Part shown: positions 43,759 to 52,974 of the stretch, one piece after another
How positions within the stretch are numbered: position 1 is the stretch's first letter
Layout of the letters: every line of letters starts with the position of its first letter
NCBI RefSeq assembly: GCF_001005825.1
Contig: NZ_LBHV01000002.1
Coordinates: forward strand, 372,001 to 436,000
Origin: Rhizobium sp. LC145
Lineage (GTDB): Bacteria > Pseudomonadota > Alphaproteobacteria > Rhizobiales > Rhizobiaceae
DNA: 64,000 nt
Direction: 5' to 3'
Translations under genes and position numbers: made by a program
The notes under the pieces: model-generated
Database searches by the model: none
Seen by the model: only the letters and a program-made list of their open reading frames with translations
Told to the model about the DNA's origin: nothing

Positions 43759-44783
43759 AGATCGAAGGTGTCGCTTTCGCCAGGCACGAGTTCCATTGGC
43801 CATAGCCGGCGGACCGCCGCATCCGGATAGTGGTTCGAATAGGTTGGCATAGTGGCGAGCAGGGATTCGGCCAGCGAAATTCCGAGCTCCCGCAGGGCCA
43901 GGCTGAAGCAGGTCAAGCGTGGCGAGAGAAACTGCGAATGCGGGCTCTGGCGTCCGATGACGGCGATGTCGCGCCCCGGTTTCACGCCAGCTTCGTTGAG
44001 CCCGCGATAGAGGCCGATCGCAATCGCCTCGTTGACGAGCACGATGGCGGTCGGACGTTCCCGGCAGGCGATGAGATCCCGCGCGATCTGGTAGCCGCCC
44101 GCCTCGTTGGGCGTGGAGCGAAAGACCTGGGTTTCATCCAGAGCCAACCCACGACGCGCGAGCGCTTGCCGGCAACGATCGACGAACACATAGCCGAGAT
44201 TCATGTCGTCATGCGGGCGGGTGACGGCGATGCGCCTGTGACCGTGGGAAACGAGCCGATCGATCGCGGTATCGGCCATGCCTTCGAAATCCAAGTCGAA
44301 CCACGGCTGGCCGACATCGGTCAGGCTGCGCCCGAGTGCGATGAAGGGAATATTGCTTTTTGCCAGGAACTCGAACCGTTCGTCATGCCGGCGTGTGGCG
44401 GAGAGGATGATGCCGTCGGCAAAGCCGCGCGCGACGACGCGCTTCAGATAGGCCTGCGGGTCTTCTTCGGAAGAGCATAGCAGAGCGACGAGATCGAGCC
44501 TGTGGCGGGCGAGCACCGTTTGGACGCCGTCGAAGACGCTCATGAAGAAGGTATCGCCCTGGCCAGTGATCTCCCGGCCCGTCTGCATCATGAAACCGAT
44601 GACGCCGGTGGAGCCCTTGCGGAGCGCCCGACCTGACTGATTGGCGACATAGCCCAGCTTCTCGGCCGCCTCAAGCACGCGCCGGCGGGTCTCCTCATTC
44701 ACATCGGGCTTGCCGTTGAGCGCTCGCGAAACTGTTCCGATCGAAATATCGAGATGCCGTGCAAGCTCGCGAATTCCCGTCAT
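43755..44783 (-). CDS. LacI-family transcriptional repressor
   Basis: This is a 342-residue LacI-type repressor. The ATG at 44783 begins MTGIRELARHLDISIGTVSRALNGK, the helix-turn-helix at the usual extreme N-terminus, with GGGAGGAAG upstream. Longer in-frame readings (for example from 44837 or 45173) run back across the operator and into the divergent gene and are rejected. It diverges from the Gfo/Idh oxidoreductase operon. The perfect palindrome between them is its likely operator. The sensor domain has no feature that names the ligand. Confidence 0.9.
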   Translation of the reverse strand: MTGIRELARHLDISIGTVSRALNGKPDVNEETRRRVLEAAEKLGYVANQSGRALRKGSTGVIGFMMQTGREITGQGDTFFMSVFDGVQTVLARHRLDLVALLCSSEEDPQAYLKRVVARGFADGIILSATRRHDERFEFLAKSNIPFIALGRSLTDVGQPWFDLDFEGMADTAIDRLVSHGHRRIAVTRPHDDMNLGYVFVDRCRQALARRGLALDETQVFRSTPNEAGGYQIARDLIACRERPTAIVLVNEAIAIGLYRGLNEAGVKPGRDIAVIGRQSPHSQFLSPRLTCFSLALRELGISLAESLLATMPTYSNHYPDAAVRRLWPMELVPGESDTFDL

Positions 44784-44830
44784 TTCTGCTGCTTCCTCCC
44801 GGAGACCGAGTTTCGATCCCATATCGGCTA

Positions 44831-44860
44831 TTGACATGAAATCCGCTTCACGCATAGTAT
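44831..44860 (+). promoter_or_regulatory. Sigma-70-type promoter of the oxidoreductase/ABC operon
   Basis: TTGACA (44831-44836) and TAGTAT (44855-44860) are separated by 18 bases, close to the housekeeping consensus. The operator palindrome begins directly after the -10 element, so repressor binding would cover the transcription start. Confidence 0.65.
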
Positions 44861-44874
44861 CGTAAACGTTTACG
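44861..44874. promoter_or_regulatory. LacI operator between divergent genes
   Basis: CGTAAACGTTTACG is a perfect 14-bp palindrome with a central CG. It stands 46 bases before the oxidoreductase start and 78 bases before the LacI start. It probably represses the rightward operon and may also autoregulate the LacI gene. Confidence 0.8.
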
Positions 44875-44919
44875 GAAGCCAATCGAGGAGTTGACGGCGA
44901 CCGTTTCAGGAGGATTTCA

Positions 44920-45954
44920 GTGACGTACAAGGCAGTCTTGTGCGGGTGCGGTGCAATGGCCAAGGGGTGGCTGAAGGCGCTCGCATCCAGCCCCGGTCTC
45001 AAGGACAAAGTGAAGGTCGTCGGCCTCGTGGATATCAACTGCGAGACGGCCGAGGCGCGAGCAGCGGAATTCTCCCTGACGGATGCGGTTATCGGAACGG
45101 ATCTGGGCGAGGTGCTCGACGCAACGGGCGCCGATATCCTGTTCGACATCGTCGTACCGCCCGCACGCCGCACGGTCGTTGCCGCCGGCCTTTCCCGCGG
45201 CTGCCACGTGCTCAGCGAAAAACCAATGGCGACGTCGTTGGATGAAGCCCGCCAGTTGAGGGAGCTTGCCGATAAGGCAGGGCGGCTGCACGCGATCGTG
45301 CAAAACCGTCGCTATATCGCCGGTGTACGTCGCATCCGCCGACTGATCGAAAGCGGCGCCCTGGGCCAGCTCACCGGGCTTCATTGTGATTTCTTCTTAG
45401 GCCCGCACTTCGGCGGCTTCCGCGAGGAAATGGACAATGTCCTGCTTCTCGACATGGCAATCCACACATTCGATGCGGCCCGTTTCATGTCGGCTAAGGA
45501 GCCGCTTGCCGTCTATTGCCATGAAACCAATCCGCCCGGTTCCTGGTATCGCCATGGCGCGGCGGCAAGTGCGATCTTCGAACTCTCCGACGACGTCGTC
45601 TTCACCTATCGCGGCTCTTGGTGTGCGGAAGGAGCCGCCACGAGCTGGGAGAGCGCCTGGCGGCTCACGGGCACGAGGGGCTCGCTCCTCTGGGACGGCG
45701 CCGATCGGTTCGAGGCCAATGTCGTGGCAGGCGAAGAGGGCTTTTTTCGCCCCGTCGAGCCGATTGCCGTGCCCGAACCCGAACATGCCGAAGATACGCA
45801 CGGCCATGCCAGCGTGATCGAGAGTTTCATTGCGGCGATCGAGACGGGGCAACGGCCCGAAACCGACGGCAGCGACAATATCAAGAGCCTTGCAATGGTC
45901 TTCGGCGCAATCGAGAGCGCCCGAGATCGCAAGCGCGTCACCATAGCAGCGTGA
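44920..45954 (+). CDS. Gfo/Idh/MocA-family NAD(P)-dependent oxidoreductase
   Basis: This is a 344-residue dehydrogenase of the glucose-fructose oxidoreductase/inositol dehydrogenase family. The N-terminal Rossmann motif is CGCGAMAKGW (8-17), and the nicotinamide-binding EKP is at 100-102 (SEKPMATS). A DMAIHTFDAARF segment carries the usual catalytic Asp and His. The GTG start has AGGAGG six bases upstream. It is the first gene of an operon with a TIM-barrel isomerase-type protein and a full ABC importer. It probably oxidises or reduces a polyol, inositol or glycoside taken up by that importer. Confidence 0.9.
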   Translation: MTYKAVLCGCGAMAKGWLKALASSPGLKDKVKVVGLVDINCETAEARAAEFSLTDAVIGTDLGEVLDATGADILFDIVVPPARRTVVAAGLSRGCHVLSEKPMATSLDEARQLRELADKAGRLHAIVQNRRYIAGVRRIRRLIESGALGQLTGLHCDFFLGPHFGGFREEMDNVLLLDMAIHTFDAARFMSAKEPLAVYCHETNPPGSWYRHGAAASAIFELSDDVVFTYRGSWCAEGAATSWESAWRLTGTRGSLLWDGADRFEANVVAGEEGFFRPVEPIAVPEPEHAEDTHGHASVIESFIAAIETGQRPETDGSDNIKSLAMVFGAIESARDRKRVTIAA

Positions 45955-45961
45955 GGAAACA

Positions 45962-46864
45962 ATGACCGATCCCGCCAAGTCCATCCGCATCGGCACCATG
46001 GTGAGCGCCACCAAGGGCGACGCCGCCCGGCGCATCGGACAGATCGCCGATATGGGTTTCGAGAGCTTCGAGCCTTTCTTCTGGCAGACCACCAACGGAC
46101 AGGACCTCGCCGAACTCGGCAAGCGCTGCGTCGATGCGATCGGCGACCGCGACATCACCATCTCGACGATCGGCATGTTCGGCAATCCGCTGGAAGAGCA
46201 GGAACTGGACCTTCAGACGCTGCAGGGCTGGAAAGACTGCATCGACAATGCCCATCACTTCGGCGCCACCTGCGTGGCGGGGTTCACCGGCCGTGTCCGT
46301 AACAGGCCGCTGCCGGAAAGCCTGCCGCGCTACGGCCAGGTCTGGCGCGAGCTTGCCAAGCGCGCCGCCGACAAGGGAGTGAAGATCGCCTTCGAGAATT
46401 GCGCCATGGACGGCAACTGGACGACCGGCGACTGGAACATCGCCCACAATCCGGATGCCTGGGAGCTGATTTTCAACGAGACGCCGGACGACCATATCGG
46501 GCTCGAATGGGAGCCATGCCATCAGATGGTCTACCTGATCGATCCGCTACCGCAGATCCGCAAATGGGCTTCCAAAATCTTCCACGTACACGGCAAGGAC
46601 GCGACGATCCGCTGGGATGTCATCCGCGAGCACGGCATTTTCGGTAAGGAAAAATTCGTCTTCATGCGTACGCCCGGCTTCGGCGACACGAACTGGACGG
46701 ACGTCATCTCGGAACTGCGTCTCGCCGGTTGGTCCGGCTCCATCGACATCGAGGGCTGGCATGACCCGGTCTATCGCGACGCGCTGGAGATGACCGGCCA
46801 GGTCCACGGCCTGAACTACTTGAAAGGATGCCGGGGAGGCGATTTCGTCACCGATCCGGTGTGA
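45962..46864 (+). CDS. Sugar phosphate isomerase/epimerase-type TIM barrel (AP endonuclease 2 fold)
   Basis: This is a 300-residue xylose-isomerase-like TIM barrel. Probable metal ligands are in [25 protein letters not shown] and DIEGWHDP, which fits the Glu/Asp/His/Glu set of this superfamily. It is 7 bases after the oxidoreductase gene, a pairing common in inositol- and keto-sugar-type pathways where a dehydrogenase product is then epimerised, isomerised or dehydrated. The exact reaction is not predictable. Confidence 0.88.
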   Translation: MTDPAKSIRIGTMVSATKGDAARRIGQIADMGFESFEPFFWQTTNGQDLAELGKRCVDAIGDRDITISTIGMFGNPLEEQELDLQTLQGWKDCIDNAHHFGATCVAGFTGRVRNRPLPESLPRYGQVWRELAKRAADKGVKIAFENCAMDGNWTTGDWNIAHNPDAWELIFNETPDDHIGLEWEPCHQMVYLIDPLPQIRKWASKIFHVHGKDATIRWDVIREHGIFGKEKFVFMRTPGFGDTNWTDVISELRLAGWSGSIDIEGWHDPVYRDALEMTGQVHGLNYLKGCRGGDFVTDPV

Positions 46865-46926
46865 GTGAGGCATGCGGCCCGGCACGGAGGATGCAGGTCC
46901 GACAGGATAACCGACAGGAGGAGACT

Positions 46927-48159
46927 ATGGGTATCCGCAAATACGCAATGCTTGGCGCTCTGGCGCTCGCAACCGTCTCGAGCTTCTGCATTCCCGCACA
47001 GGCTGAGGACGTGACGATCACCGTCTGGTCGCTCGATCGCGACATCCAGCCGGCCCCGAACCTCATCGCCGACTACAACAAGCTCAATACGGGCATCAAG
47101 GTCGAATACCGGCAGATCCAGTTCGACGACGTGGTGAGCGAAGCCATGCGCGCATTTTCGACAGGGCAGGCGCCGGACATCATCGCCGTCGACAATCCCG
47201 AGCATGCGCTTTTCGCCTCACGCAATGCCTTTCTCGACCTGACCGACATGATCGCCAAGTCCGAGGTGGTCAAGACCGCGAACTATTTCCCCGGTCCGCT
47301 TGCCTCCACCATGTGGGACGGCAAGAATTACGGCATCCCGAAAGCCACGAACACGATCGCGCTCTACTACAACAAGGACATGTTCAAGGCGAAGGGTCTC
47401 GACCCGGAAAAGCCGCCGCAAACCTGGACCGAACTGGTGGATGCCGCGCGCAAGCTGACCGACCCGGCAGCGAACGTCTATGGGCTTACCTTCTCCGCCA
47501 AGGCCAATGAGGAGGGGACCTTCCAGTTCTTGCCCTGGGCGCAGATGGCCGGTGCGAGCTACGAGAACATCAACGCGGAAGGCGCGGTCAAGGCGCTCGA
47601 CACGTGGAAGACGATCCTCGAGGAAAAGCTCGCCTCTCCCGATACGCTGACCCGCAGCCAATGGGATTCGACCGGCACCTTCAATTCCGGCAATGCCGCC
47701 ATGGCGATTTCGGGCCCTTGGGAGCTCGATCGCATGACGGAAGAAGCGAAGTTCGACTGGGGCGTGACGCTGCTGCCGGTCCCGGAGCAGGGTGCCGAAC
47801 GCTCCTCCGCCATGGGGGACTTCAACTGGGCGATCTTCGCCAATACCGATCACCCGGAGGAATCCTTCAAGGTGCTCGAATATTTTGTCTCGCAGGATAA
47901 CCGAATGTTCAAGGACTTCGGCCAGCTTCCGGCCCGCTCGGACATATCGATCCCTGAAACGGGCGAGCCCAAGAAGGACGCCGCGCTGAAGGTCTTCGTC
48001 GAGCAGCTTAAATATGCGAAGCCCCGCGGCCCGCATCCGGAATGGCCGAAGATCTCCAAGGCGATCCAGGATGCCATCCAGGCGTCGCTCACCGGGCAGA
48101 TGACCTCACAAGAGGCGCTCGATCAGGCGGCCGCGAAGATCAAGGCCGTGCTCGACTGA
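46927..48159 (+). CDS. Sugar ABC transporter substrate-binding protein
   Basis: This is a 410-residue family 1 solute-binding protein. The ATG at 46927 has GACAGGAGGAG upstream and opens a Sec signal ([20 protein letters not shown], cleavage near AQAED). The mature part begins [17 protein letters not shown] and contains the typical [14 protein letters not shown] segment of carbohydrate binders. It follows the isomerase gene by 62 bases and is followed by a bulged stem-loop and the permeases. Confidence 0.92.
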   Translation: MGIRKYAMLGALALATVSSFCIPAQAEDVTITVWSLDRDIQPAPNLIADYNKLNTGIKVEYRQIQFDDVVSEAMRAFSTGQAPDIIAVDNPEHALFASRNAFLDLTDMIAKSEVVKTANYFPGPLASTMWDGKNYGIPKATNTIALYYNKDMFKAKGLDPEKPPQTWTELVDAARKLTDPAANVYGLTFSAKANEEGTFQFLPWAQMAGASYENINAEGAVKALDTWKTILEEKLASPDTLTRSQWDSTGTFNSGNAAMAISGPWELDRMTEEAKFDWGVTLLPVPEQGAERSSAMGDFNWAIFANTDHPEESFKVLEYFVSQDNRMFKDFGQLPARSDISIPETGEPKKDAALKVFVEQLKYAKPRGPHPEWPKISKAIQDAIQASLTGQMTSQEALDQAAAKIKAVLD

Positions 48160-48181
48160 ACGCAGGCTCCAACAGTTCCTC

Positions 48182-48212
48182 CCGGCGGGGCTGGCATGGC
48201 GCAGCCTGCCGG
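48182..48212 (+). other. Intercistronic stem-loop after the binding-protein gene
   Basis: CCGGC (48182-48186) pairs with GCCGG (48208-48212), and GGCTG (48189-48193) with CAGCC (48202-48206), with one G-U pair and a one-base bulge between and an 8-base loop. No T-run follows. It lies in the 74-base gap before the first permease. Confidence 0.5.
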
Positions 48213-48233
48213 CCCTGACCGGAGGAGGGGATC

Positions 48234-49136
48234 ATGAAAAGAATTCTTTCGAGCATCACCGATGGCAGAGGGTTCGACATCGCGCTTGTCGCCTTGCCGC
48301 TTGCCTTCCTGCTCCTGCTTTCGGGCCTGCCGCTCCTCTACAACGTGCTGATGAGTTTCCAGGAAGTGGACATGTTCTCGCTCGGCACGCTCTGGCGGCC
48401 CTTTGTCGGCTTCGAGAACTACAGGGAACTCTTCGAACAGCCGGAAACGCTGCCGATCCTTGGCAATACCGCGATCTTCGTGACCGCCTCGATCGCCGGC
48501 CAGTTCCTGATCGGCTTCGGGCTGGCGCTTTTCTTCTGGACTAATTTTCCGGGAGCCTCCTGGTTGCGCGGCCTCTTTCTTGTTTCCTGGGTCATGCCGG
48601 GTCTCGTCGTCGGCGCGATCTGGAACTGGATTCTCTCCGGCGACTTCGGTGTTCTCAATTTCCTTCTGCGCGAAAGCGGGCTCATCAGCGGTAACATCTT
48701 CTGGCGCTCGGACCCCAATTATTCGCTGTGGGCCGTTGTCATGGCCAATGTCTGGCTCGGCACCTCGTTCAACATGATCCTGTTGTCGGTGGGTTTGTCC
48801 GCCATCCCGGGTGATCTCTACGAGGCGGCTGAACTCGACGGCGCCAATGCCTGGCAACGCTTCTGGACCATCACCCTGCCGATGATGCGCTCCTCGATCG
48901 GCGCTCTGATCGCGCTCGGCCTTATCTTCACGCTGCAGCAATTCGATCTCTTCGCGGCCATCACCTCCGGCGGCCCGAACAATTCATCCAATGTCACGCA
49001 ATACTGGGCTTGGGATATGTCGTTCAGACAGTACGATTTCGCCAAGGGCGCGACGATTTCCGTCATCATGATCGTCTTCGTCATGCTGGCATCCATCGTC
49101 TACGTGCGTTCCACCCGGCATGAGGTGCGCGGATGA
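48234..49136 (+). CDS. Sugar ABC transporter permease (MalF type)
   Basis: This is a 300-residue MalF-type permease with a GGAGGAGGGG ribosome site. Its first helix is around IALVALPLAFLLLLSGLPLLY. The EAA loop is EAAELDGANAWQRFWTITLP. It overlaps the MalG-type gene by ATGA and is part of the importer linked to the Gfo/Idh oxidoreductase. Confidence 0.92.
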   Translation: MKRILSSITDGRGFDIALVALPLAFLLLLSGLPLLYNVLMSFQEVDMFSLGTLWRPFVGFENYRELFEQPETLPILGNTAIFVTASIAGQFLIGFGLALFFWTNFPGASWLRGLFLVSWVMPGLVVGAIWNWILSGDFGVLNFLLRESGLISGNIFWRSDPNYSLWAVVMANVWLGTSFNMILLSVGLSAIPGDLYEAAELDGANAWQRFWTITLPMMRSSIGALIALGLIFTLQQFDLFAAITSGGPNNSSNVTQYWAWDMSFRQYDFAKGATISVIMIVFVMLASIVYVRSTRHEVRG

Positions 49137-49960
49137 GCGATACCTTCCGCGAAAGATCGATGCTCGTCATCGCGCTGGTACTGGCAGCGATCTACCTCTT
49201 CCCGCTTTATTGGATGTATATCACGGCGCTCAAATCCGGTTCGGCGATGTTCGCAACCCCGCCGGCCTTCTGGCCCAGCGATCCGCAATGGCAGATCTAC
49301 GGCCAGGTATGGGAAAGCCGGAATATGGGCCGCTACGTCTGGAATTCCGTGGTGATCGCACTGGGCTCCGTCGCCGTCATCACCGTGCTGGGCGTCGGAT
49401 GCGCCTATGTGCTCGCCCGCTACCGGAATGTCTGGGTCGATATCGGGCTCTTCCTGATCCTCATGCTGCAAGTCCTGCCGGCTTCCCTGATGATCACGCC
49501 GATCTTCGTCGGCTTCTCTCAGGTCGGGCTGCTCGAATATCCGCGGCTCGCCGTTATCCTGGCGATCGCCGCAAAAAGCATGCCCTTCTTCGTCGTGCTG
49601 GTGCGCGCGACATTCATGAGCGTGCCGCAGGAACTGGAAGAAGCCGCACTGGTCGACGGCAATTCCCGGATCGGCGCCTTCTTCAGCATCGTGCTGCCGC
49701 TCGCCCGCAACGGCATTCTCGTCAGCGCCATCCTGATCTTCATGCAGGCCTTCGGCGAGTTCGTCTATTCGAAATCCATGATCCAGGCGATCGAACTGCA
49801 GCCGGCAAGCGTCGGGCTCAATAGTTTCATGGGGCCGAACACCAATGAGTGGAACAATATCATGGCTTACGCCACCATCTATGTGACGCCCATTCTTGCC
49901 ATCTTCGTTCTTCTGCAGCGCCGTATCGTCTCCGGCCTCACATCGGGAGCCCTCAAATGA
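49133..49960 (+). CDS. Sugar ABC transporter permease (MalG type)
   Basis: This is a 275-residue MalG-type permease. The first helix is LVIALVLAAIYLFPLYWMY. The EAA loop is EEAALVDGNSRIGAFFSIVLP, and the C-terminal ending is RRIVSGLTSGALK. It is coupled by ATGA overlaps both to the preceding permease and to the following ATPase gene. Confidence 0.92.
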   Translation: MSDTFRERSMLVIALVLAAIYLFPLYWMYITALKSGSAMFATPPAFWPSDPQWQIYGQVWESRNMGRYVWNSVVIALGSVAVITVLGVGCAYVLARYRNVWVDIGLFLILMLQVLPASLMITPIFVGFSQVGLLEYPRLAVILAIAAKSMPFFVVLVRATFMSVPQELEEAALVDGNSRIGAFFSIVLPLARNGILVSAILIFMQAFGEFVYSKSMIQAIELQPASVGLNSFMGPNTNEWNNIMAYATIYVTPILAIFVLLQRRIVSGLTSGALK

Positions 49961-51027
49961 CCCCCCAGATCGAGTTTTCCGGCGTCAACAAATATTACGG
50001 CGCCTACCATGCGCTCAAGAATGTCGAGCTTTCGATCAAGAAAGGCAGCTTCACGGCACTCGTTGGCCCTTCGGGCTGCGGTAAGTCCACCTTGCTGCGC
50101 TCGCTTGCGGGTCTCGAGAGCATTTCTTCCGGAACCTTGAAGATCGCCGGCGACGTGATGAACAAGGTGCCGCCACGCAAGCGCGACGTCGCCATGGTGT
50201 TCCAGTCCTATGCCCTTTATCCGCATATGACGGTTGAGCAGAACCTGACCTATAGCCTACGCATCCGCGGCACACCGAAAGCCGAGGCGAAGAAGGCGGC
50301 GGAAGAGGTTGCGGCGACGACCGGCCTTTCCCATCTGCTTGGCCGCTATCCGCGCGAGCTTTCCGGCGGCCAACGGCAACGCGTCGCCATGAGCCGGGCC
50401 ATCATCCGCCACCCCAAGGCGTTCCTGTTCGACGAGCCGCTATCCAATCTCGACGCGGCGCTCAGGGTCCATATGCGCAAGGAGATCCGGGCCCTGCATG
50501 ACCGGCTCGGCGCCACGTCCGTCTATGTGACGCACGACCAGATCGAGGCGATGACCATGGCCGATCACGTCGTGGTCATGCGCGCCGGCGTGATCGAGCA
50601 GCAGGGAAAGCCGCTCGATCTCTACGACCGCCCGGTCAATAAATTCGTGGCCGGCTTCATCGGCTCGCCTGCGATGAACTTCCTGCCGGCGATCGGCAGC
50701 GACGATGGCCGCTCACTTGTCGTCGATGTCGGCGCGCCGCAGTCGATACCGATTTCGATTAATGTCGAGCCCGGTCGCAAGGTCATCGCGGGTATTCGTC
50801 CCGAACATATCAGCGTCGTGGCAGCCGACAGCGGGCTTATGCGCGTTCCCGTCGCAGTCGTGGAATCCACCGGTTCGATGAGCTACATCACCACCGCGAC
50901 AAAACCGGAGCTTGCGATCGTCGAGACCGGCCGCACCGACGTTTCCGGGGGCGACCTCATCGGCCTGTCGTTTGCTCCGCAATCCGTCCATGTCTTCGAT
51001 GCGGAAACCGAAGAACGCATCGGATAA
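49957..51027 (+). CDS. Sugar ABC transporter ATPase (UgpC/MalK type)
   Basis: This is a 356-residue ATPase. It has Walker A GPSGCGKST, Q-loop FQSYALYPH, signature LSGGQRQR, Walker B FLFDEPLSNLD and switch VTHDQIEA. The regulatory domain begins near FIGSPAMN and holds the GIRPEH motif of MalK/UgpC proteins. The ATG at 49957 overlaps the permease stop. A longer frame inside the permease gene is rejected. It is a possible donor ATPase for the ATPase-less importer at 40687-43758. Confidence 0.93.
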   Translation: MTPQIEFSGVNKYYGAYHALKNVELSIKKGSFTALVGPSGCGKSTLLRSLAGLESISSGTLKIAGDVMNKVPPRKRDVAMVFQSYALYPHMTVEQNLTYSLRIRGTPKAEAKKAAEEVAATTGLSHLLGRYPRELSGGQRQRVAMSRAIIRHPKAFLFDEPLSNLDAALRVHMRKEIRALHDRLGATSVYVTHDQIEAMTMADHVVVMRAGVIEQQGKPLDLYDRPVNKFVAGFIGSPAMNFLPAIGSDDGRSLVVDVGAPQSIPISINVEPGRKVIAGIRPEHISVVAADSGLMRVPVAVVESTGSMSYITTATKPELAIVETGRTDVSGGDLIGLSFAPQSVHVFDAETEERIG

Positions 51028-51145
51028 CGAAAGAGACACCGACACCTCAATTCACGAACTCCAGCACTTGTGCATGCGCAGCTATTGGTAGGAGAGTACG
51101 GGGTACCTCGACCAACTCTCTCTTCCAGCTGCAGTGGGGTTCACC

Positions 51146-52036
51146 ATGAATCTTCGATTCATAGAGACGTTTCTCTGGATCGTACGGCTCGGCAGCTTCA
51201 GCGCCGCCGCGGAGAAACTGAACGCCACCCAGGCTTCGATATCGAATCGCATCGCCACATTGGAGCGGGAACTCGGAGTGCAGCTTTTCGACCGCGAGAG
51301 CCGCAATGTGACGCTTACTTCCATCGGCCGGGCTGCGGTACCGAAGGCCGAGGAGATCATCCGCGCGGCCAACGAGTTCCGCGAGGCAATCGCCTCTCCG
51401 ACGACCCTCAAAGGAACGGTCAGTATAGGCACGATCGATTCCATCGTGCATTCCTTCCTGCCCCATCTCTTCGAACGGGTTCAGGAGCGCTATCCCGGTA
51501 TCGCCATCGACCTCAACGTCGATACGAGCCTCAATGTCGCACGGGAAATTACCGACCAAAAGATCGATCTCGCCCTTATCATGGGGCCGGTTCAGGACCC
51601 GGCGCTCATAAACCTCGAACTGGGCACATATCGCTGCGTCTGGGTCGCCAATCCCAAATATGGGCTGCACGGCCGCCGATTGAGCTTCGAGGATCTCTGC
51701 GGATATCCGATTTTCGCCTTTTCGAAGGGAAGTGCGCCGCATCATGGATTGCTCAAGCAGTTCCGTGACGAGGGGCTCGATCCGCCGACGATCTCCAACT
51801 CGAATTCGCTCGCAACCATCATGCGGCTCGCCAGCGATGGTCTCGGCATCGCCCCTTTGCCGCGCGTCATTCTGGATGAGCATCTTGCTTCGGGGAAACT
51901 GGTGCAGCTCGACGTTTTTCCGGCATTCAAGCCGCTGACCTTCCACGCGGTCTATCCGGATCACCCCGACAATCTCCTGCCTTCGATCATCGCTGCCATG
52001 GCGGCGGAGGTTTCGCTTTCCATGGCGGATGTATGA
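51146..52036 (+). CDS. LysR-family transcriptional regulator
   Basis: This is a 296-residue LysR-type regulator. The winged helix-turn-helix is in residues 1-60 (FSAAAEKLNATQASISNRIA), followed by a two-lobed effector domain. The ATG at 51146 begins the usual MNLRFIETF start. Unlike most LysR genes it points the same way as its likely targets, the nitrilase/RraA/importer genes beginning 120 bases downstream. Confidence 0.9.
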   Translation: MNLRFIETFLWIVRLGSFSAAAEKLNATQASISNRIATLERELGVQLFDRESRNVTLTSIGRAAVPKAEEIIRAANEFREAIASPTTLKGTVSIGTIDSIVHSFLPHLFERVQERYPGIAIDLNVDTSLNVAREITDQKIDLALIMGPVQDPALINLELGTYRCVWVANPKYGLHGRRLSFEDLCGYPIFAFSKGSAPHHGLLKQFRDEGLDPPTISNSNSLATIMRLASDGLGIAPLPRVILDEHLASGKLVQLDVFPAFKPLTFHAVYPDHPDNLLPSIIAAMAAEVSLSMADV

Positions 52037-52156
52037 ACGCGGGGATGTTCGGGCAGGAGACGCATAAGAAAATTCTATGGGAACGGGTAAGTTTTTCCCG
52101 TTTGTCCTGATGGGTGATTTCGCCCACCATTCCTTCGTCCAACTGGAGGTGCGAAG
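52037..52156. promoter_or_regulatory. Gap before the nitrilase operon, with small hairpins
   Basis: AACGGG and CCCGTT flank a 9-base T-rich loop near 52084-52104, and GGGTG-ATTT-CGCCC lies further on. They could end the LysR message or form part of the promoter leader of the nitrilase operon. No firm promoter is assigned. Confidence 0.3.
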
Positions 52157-52960
52157 GTGAAAGTAAGCCTGGTACAAATGAATTCGCAGGCCGATAAGGC
52201 GAAGAATATCCGTGATGCCATCGACTTGATCGAAAACTGTATTGCCCGGGACAGTCCGGATCTTGTCGTCCTGCCCGAATATTACGCCTTCCTCGGTGAA
52301 GGTAAGGAAAACATCTATGCAGCCGGGGAGAATTTTCCTGACGGCGAAGCCTATCGTGCCATGTCCGAACTGGCGGCCAGGCATAAGGTCACGATCCATG
52401 CCGGCAGCGTCGTGGAAAAGGATGGCAACAATCATTTCAACACGACCGTCGTCTTCGGGCCGGAAGGCCAGGAACTGGCGAAGTACCGGAAGATCCACCT
52501 GTTCGATGTCGACACGCCCGGCGGCACAGTCTACCGCGAGTCCGACACGATCAGCCGCGGACAGGATGTCGTGACGTACAAAGTGGCCGGCAAGACCGTC
52601 GGCTGCGCGATCTGCTATGACATACGCTTTCCCGAGCTGTTCCGCGCACTTCGCGACGAGGGAGCGGAGGTGATCGTGCTTCCCGCAGCCTTCACGCTGA
52701 TGACGGGCAAGGATCACTGGGAGGTGCTGGCCCGGGCACGCGCGATCGAGACGCAGACCTATTTCCTTGCGGTCGGTCAGGCGCTCTCCCATTCCGATGG
52801 GAAGAAGTGGTGCTGGGGGCATTCGATGGTGATCGACCCCTGGGGGCATATCGTGGCCCAGTGCTCGGACGGTGTCGGGACGACGAGCGCCCGGCTCGAT
52901 CTCGATTATGTGGAAAAAGTTCGCGGCGACGTACCGGTCGCGCAGCACCACGTTCTGTGA
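52157..52960 (+). CDS. Nitrilase-superfamily carbon-nitrogen hydrolase (Nit/omega-amidase-like)
   Basis: This is a 267-residue amidase. The Glu-Lys-Cys triad is complete: Glu41 (LPEYYAF), Lys112 (YRKIHLF) and Cys153 (CYDIRFPE). KIHLFDVD and the CYDIRFPELFR neighbourhood match the Nit1/omega-amidase branch, which hydrolyses amides of dicarboxylic acids such as deaminated glutathione or 2-oxoglutaramate. It heads an operon with an RraA-like protein and a PotABCD-type importer, so the substrate is probably an imported amide or amine derivative. That link is inferred from position. Confidence 0.9.
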   Translation: MKVSLVQMNSQADKAKNIRDAIDLIENCIARDSPDLVVLPEYYAFLGEGKENIYAAGENFPDGEAYRAMSELAARHKVTIHAGSVVEKDGNNHFNTTVVFGPEGQELAKYRKIHLFDVDTPGGTVYRESDTISRGQDVVTYKVAGKTVGCAICYDIRFPELFRALRDEGAEVIVLPAAFTLMTGKDHWEVLARARAIETQTYFLAVGQALSHSDGKKWCWGHSMVIDPWGHIVAQCSDGVGTTSARLDLDYVEKVRGDVPVAQHHVL

Positions 52961-52974
52961 TGGAGGCGATACGG

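Noticed and set aside
43755..45173. Longer N-terminal forms of the LacI repressor starting at 45173 or 44837
   Set aside because: They would read through the operator and promoter of the divergent oxidoreductase gene, and LacI proteins carry the helix-turn-helix at the extreme N-terminus.
51047..52951. 634-codon minus-strand open frame opposite the LysR and nitrilase genes
   Set aside because: The length results from GC-rich codon structure on the other strand. The plus-strand genes carry complete LysR and nitrilase motifs.
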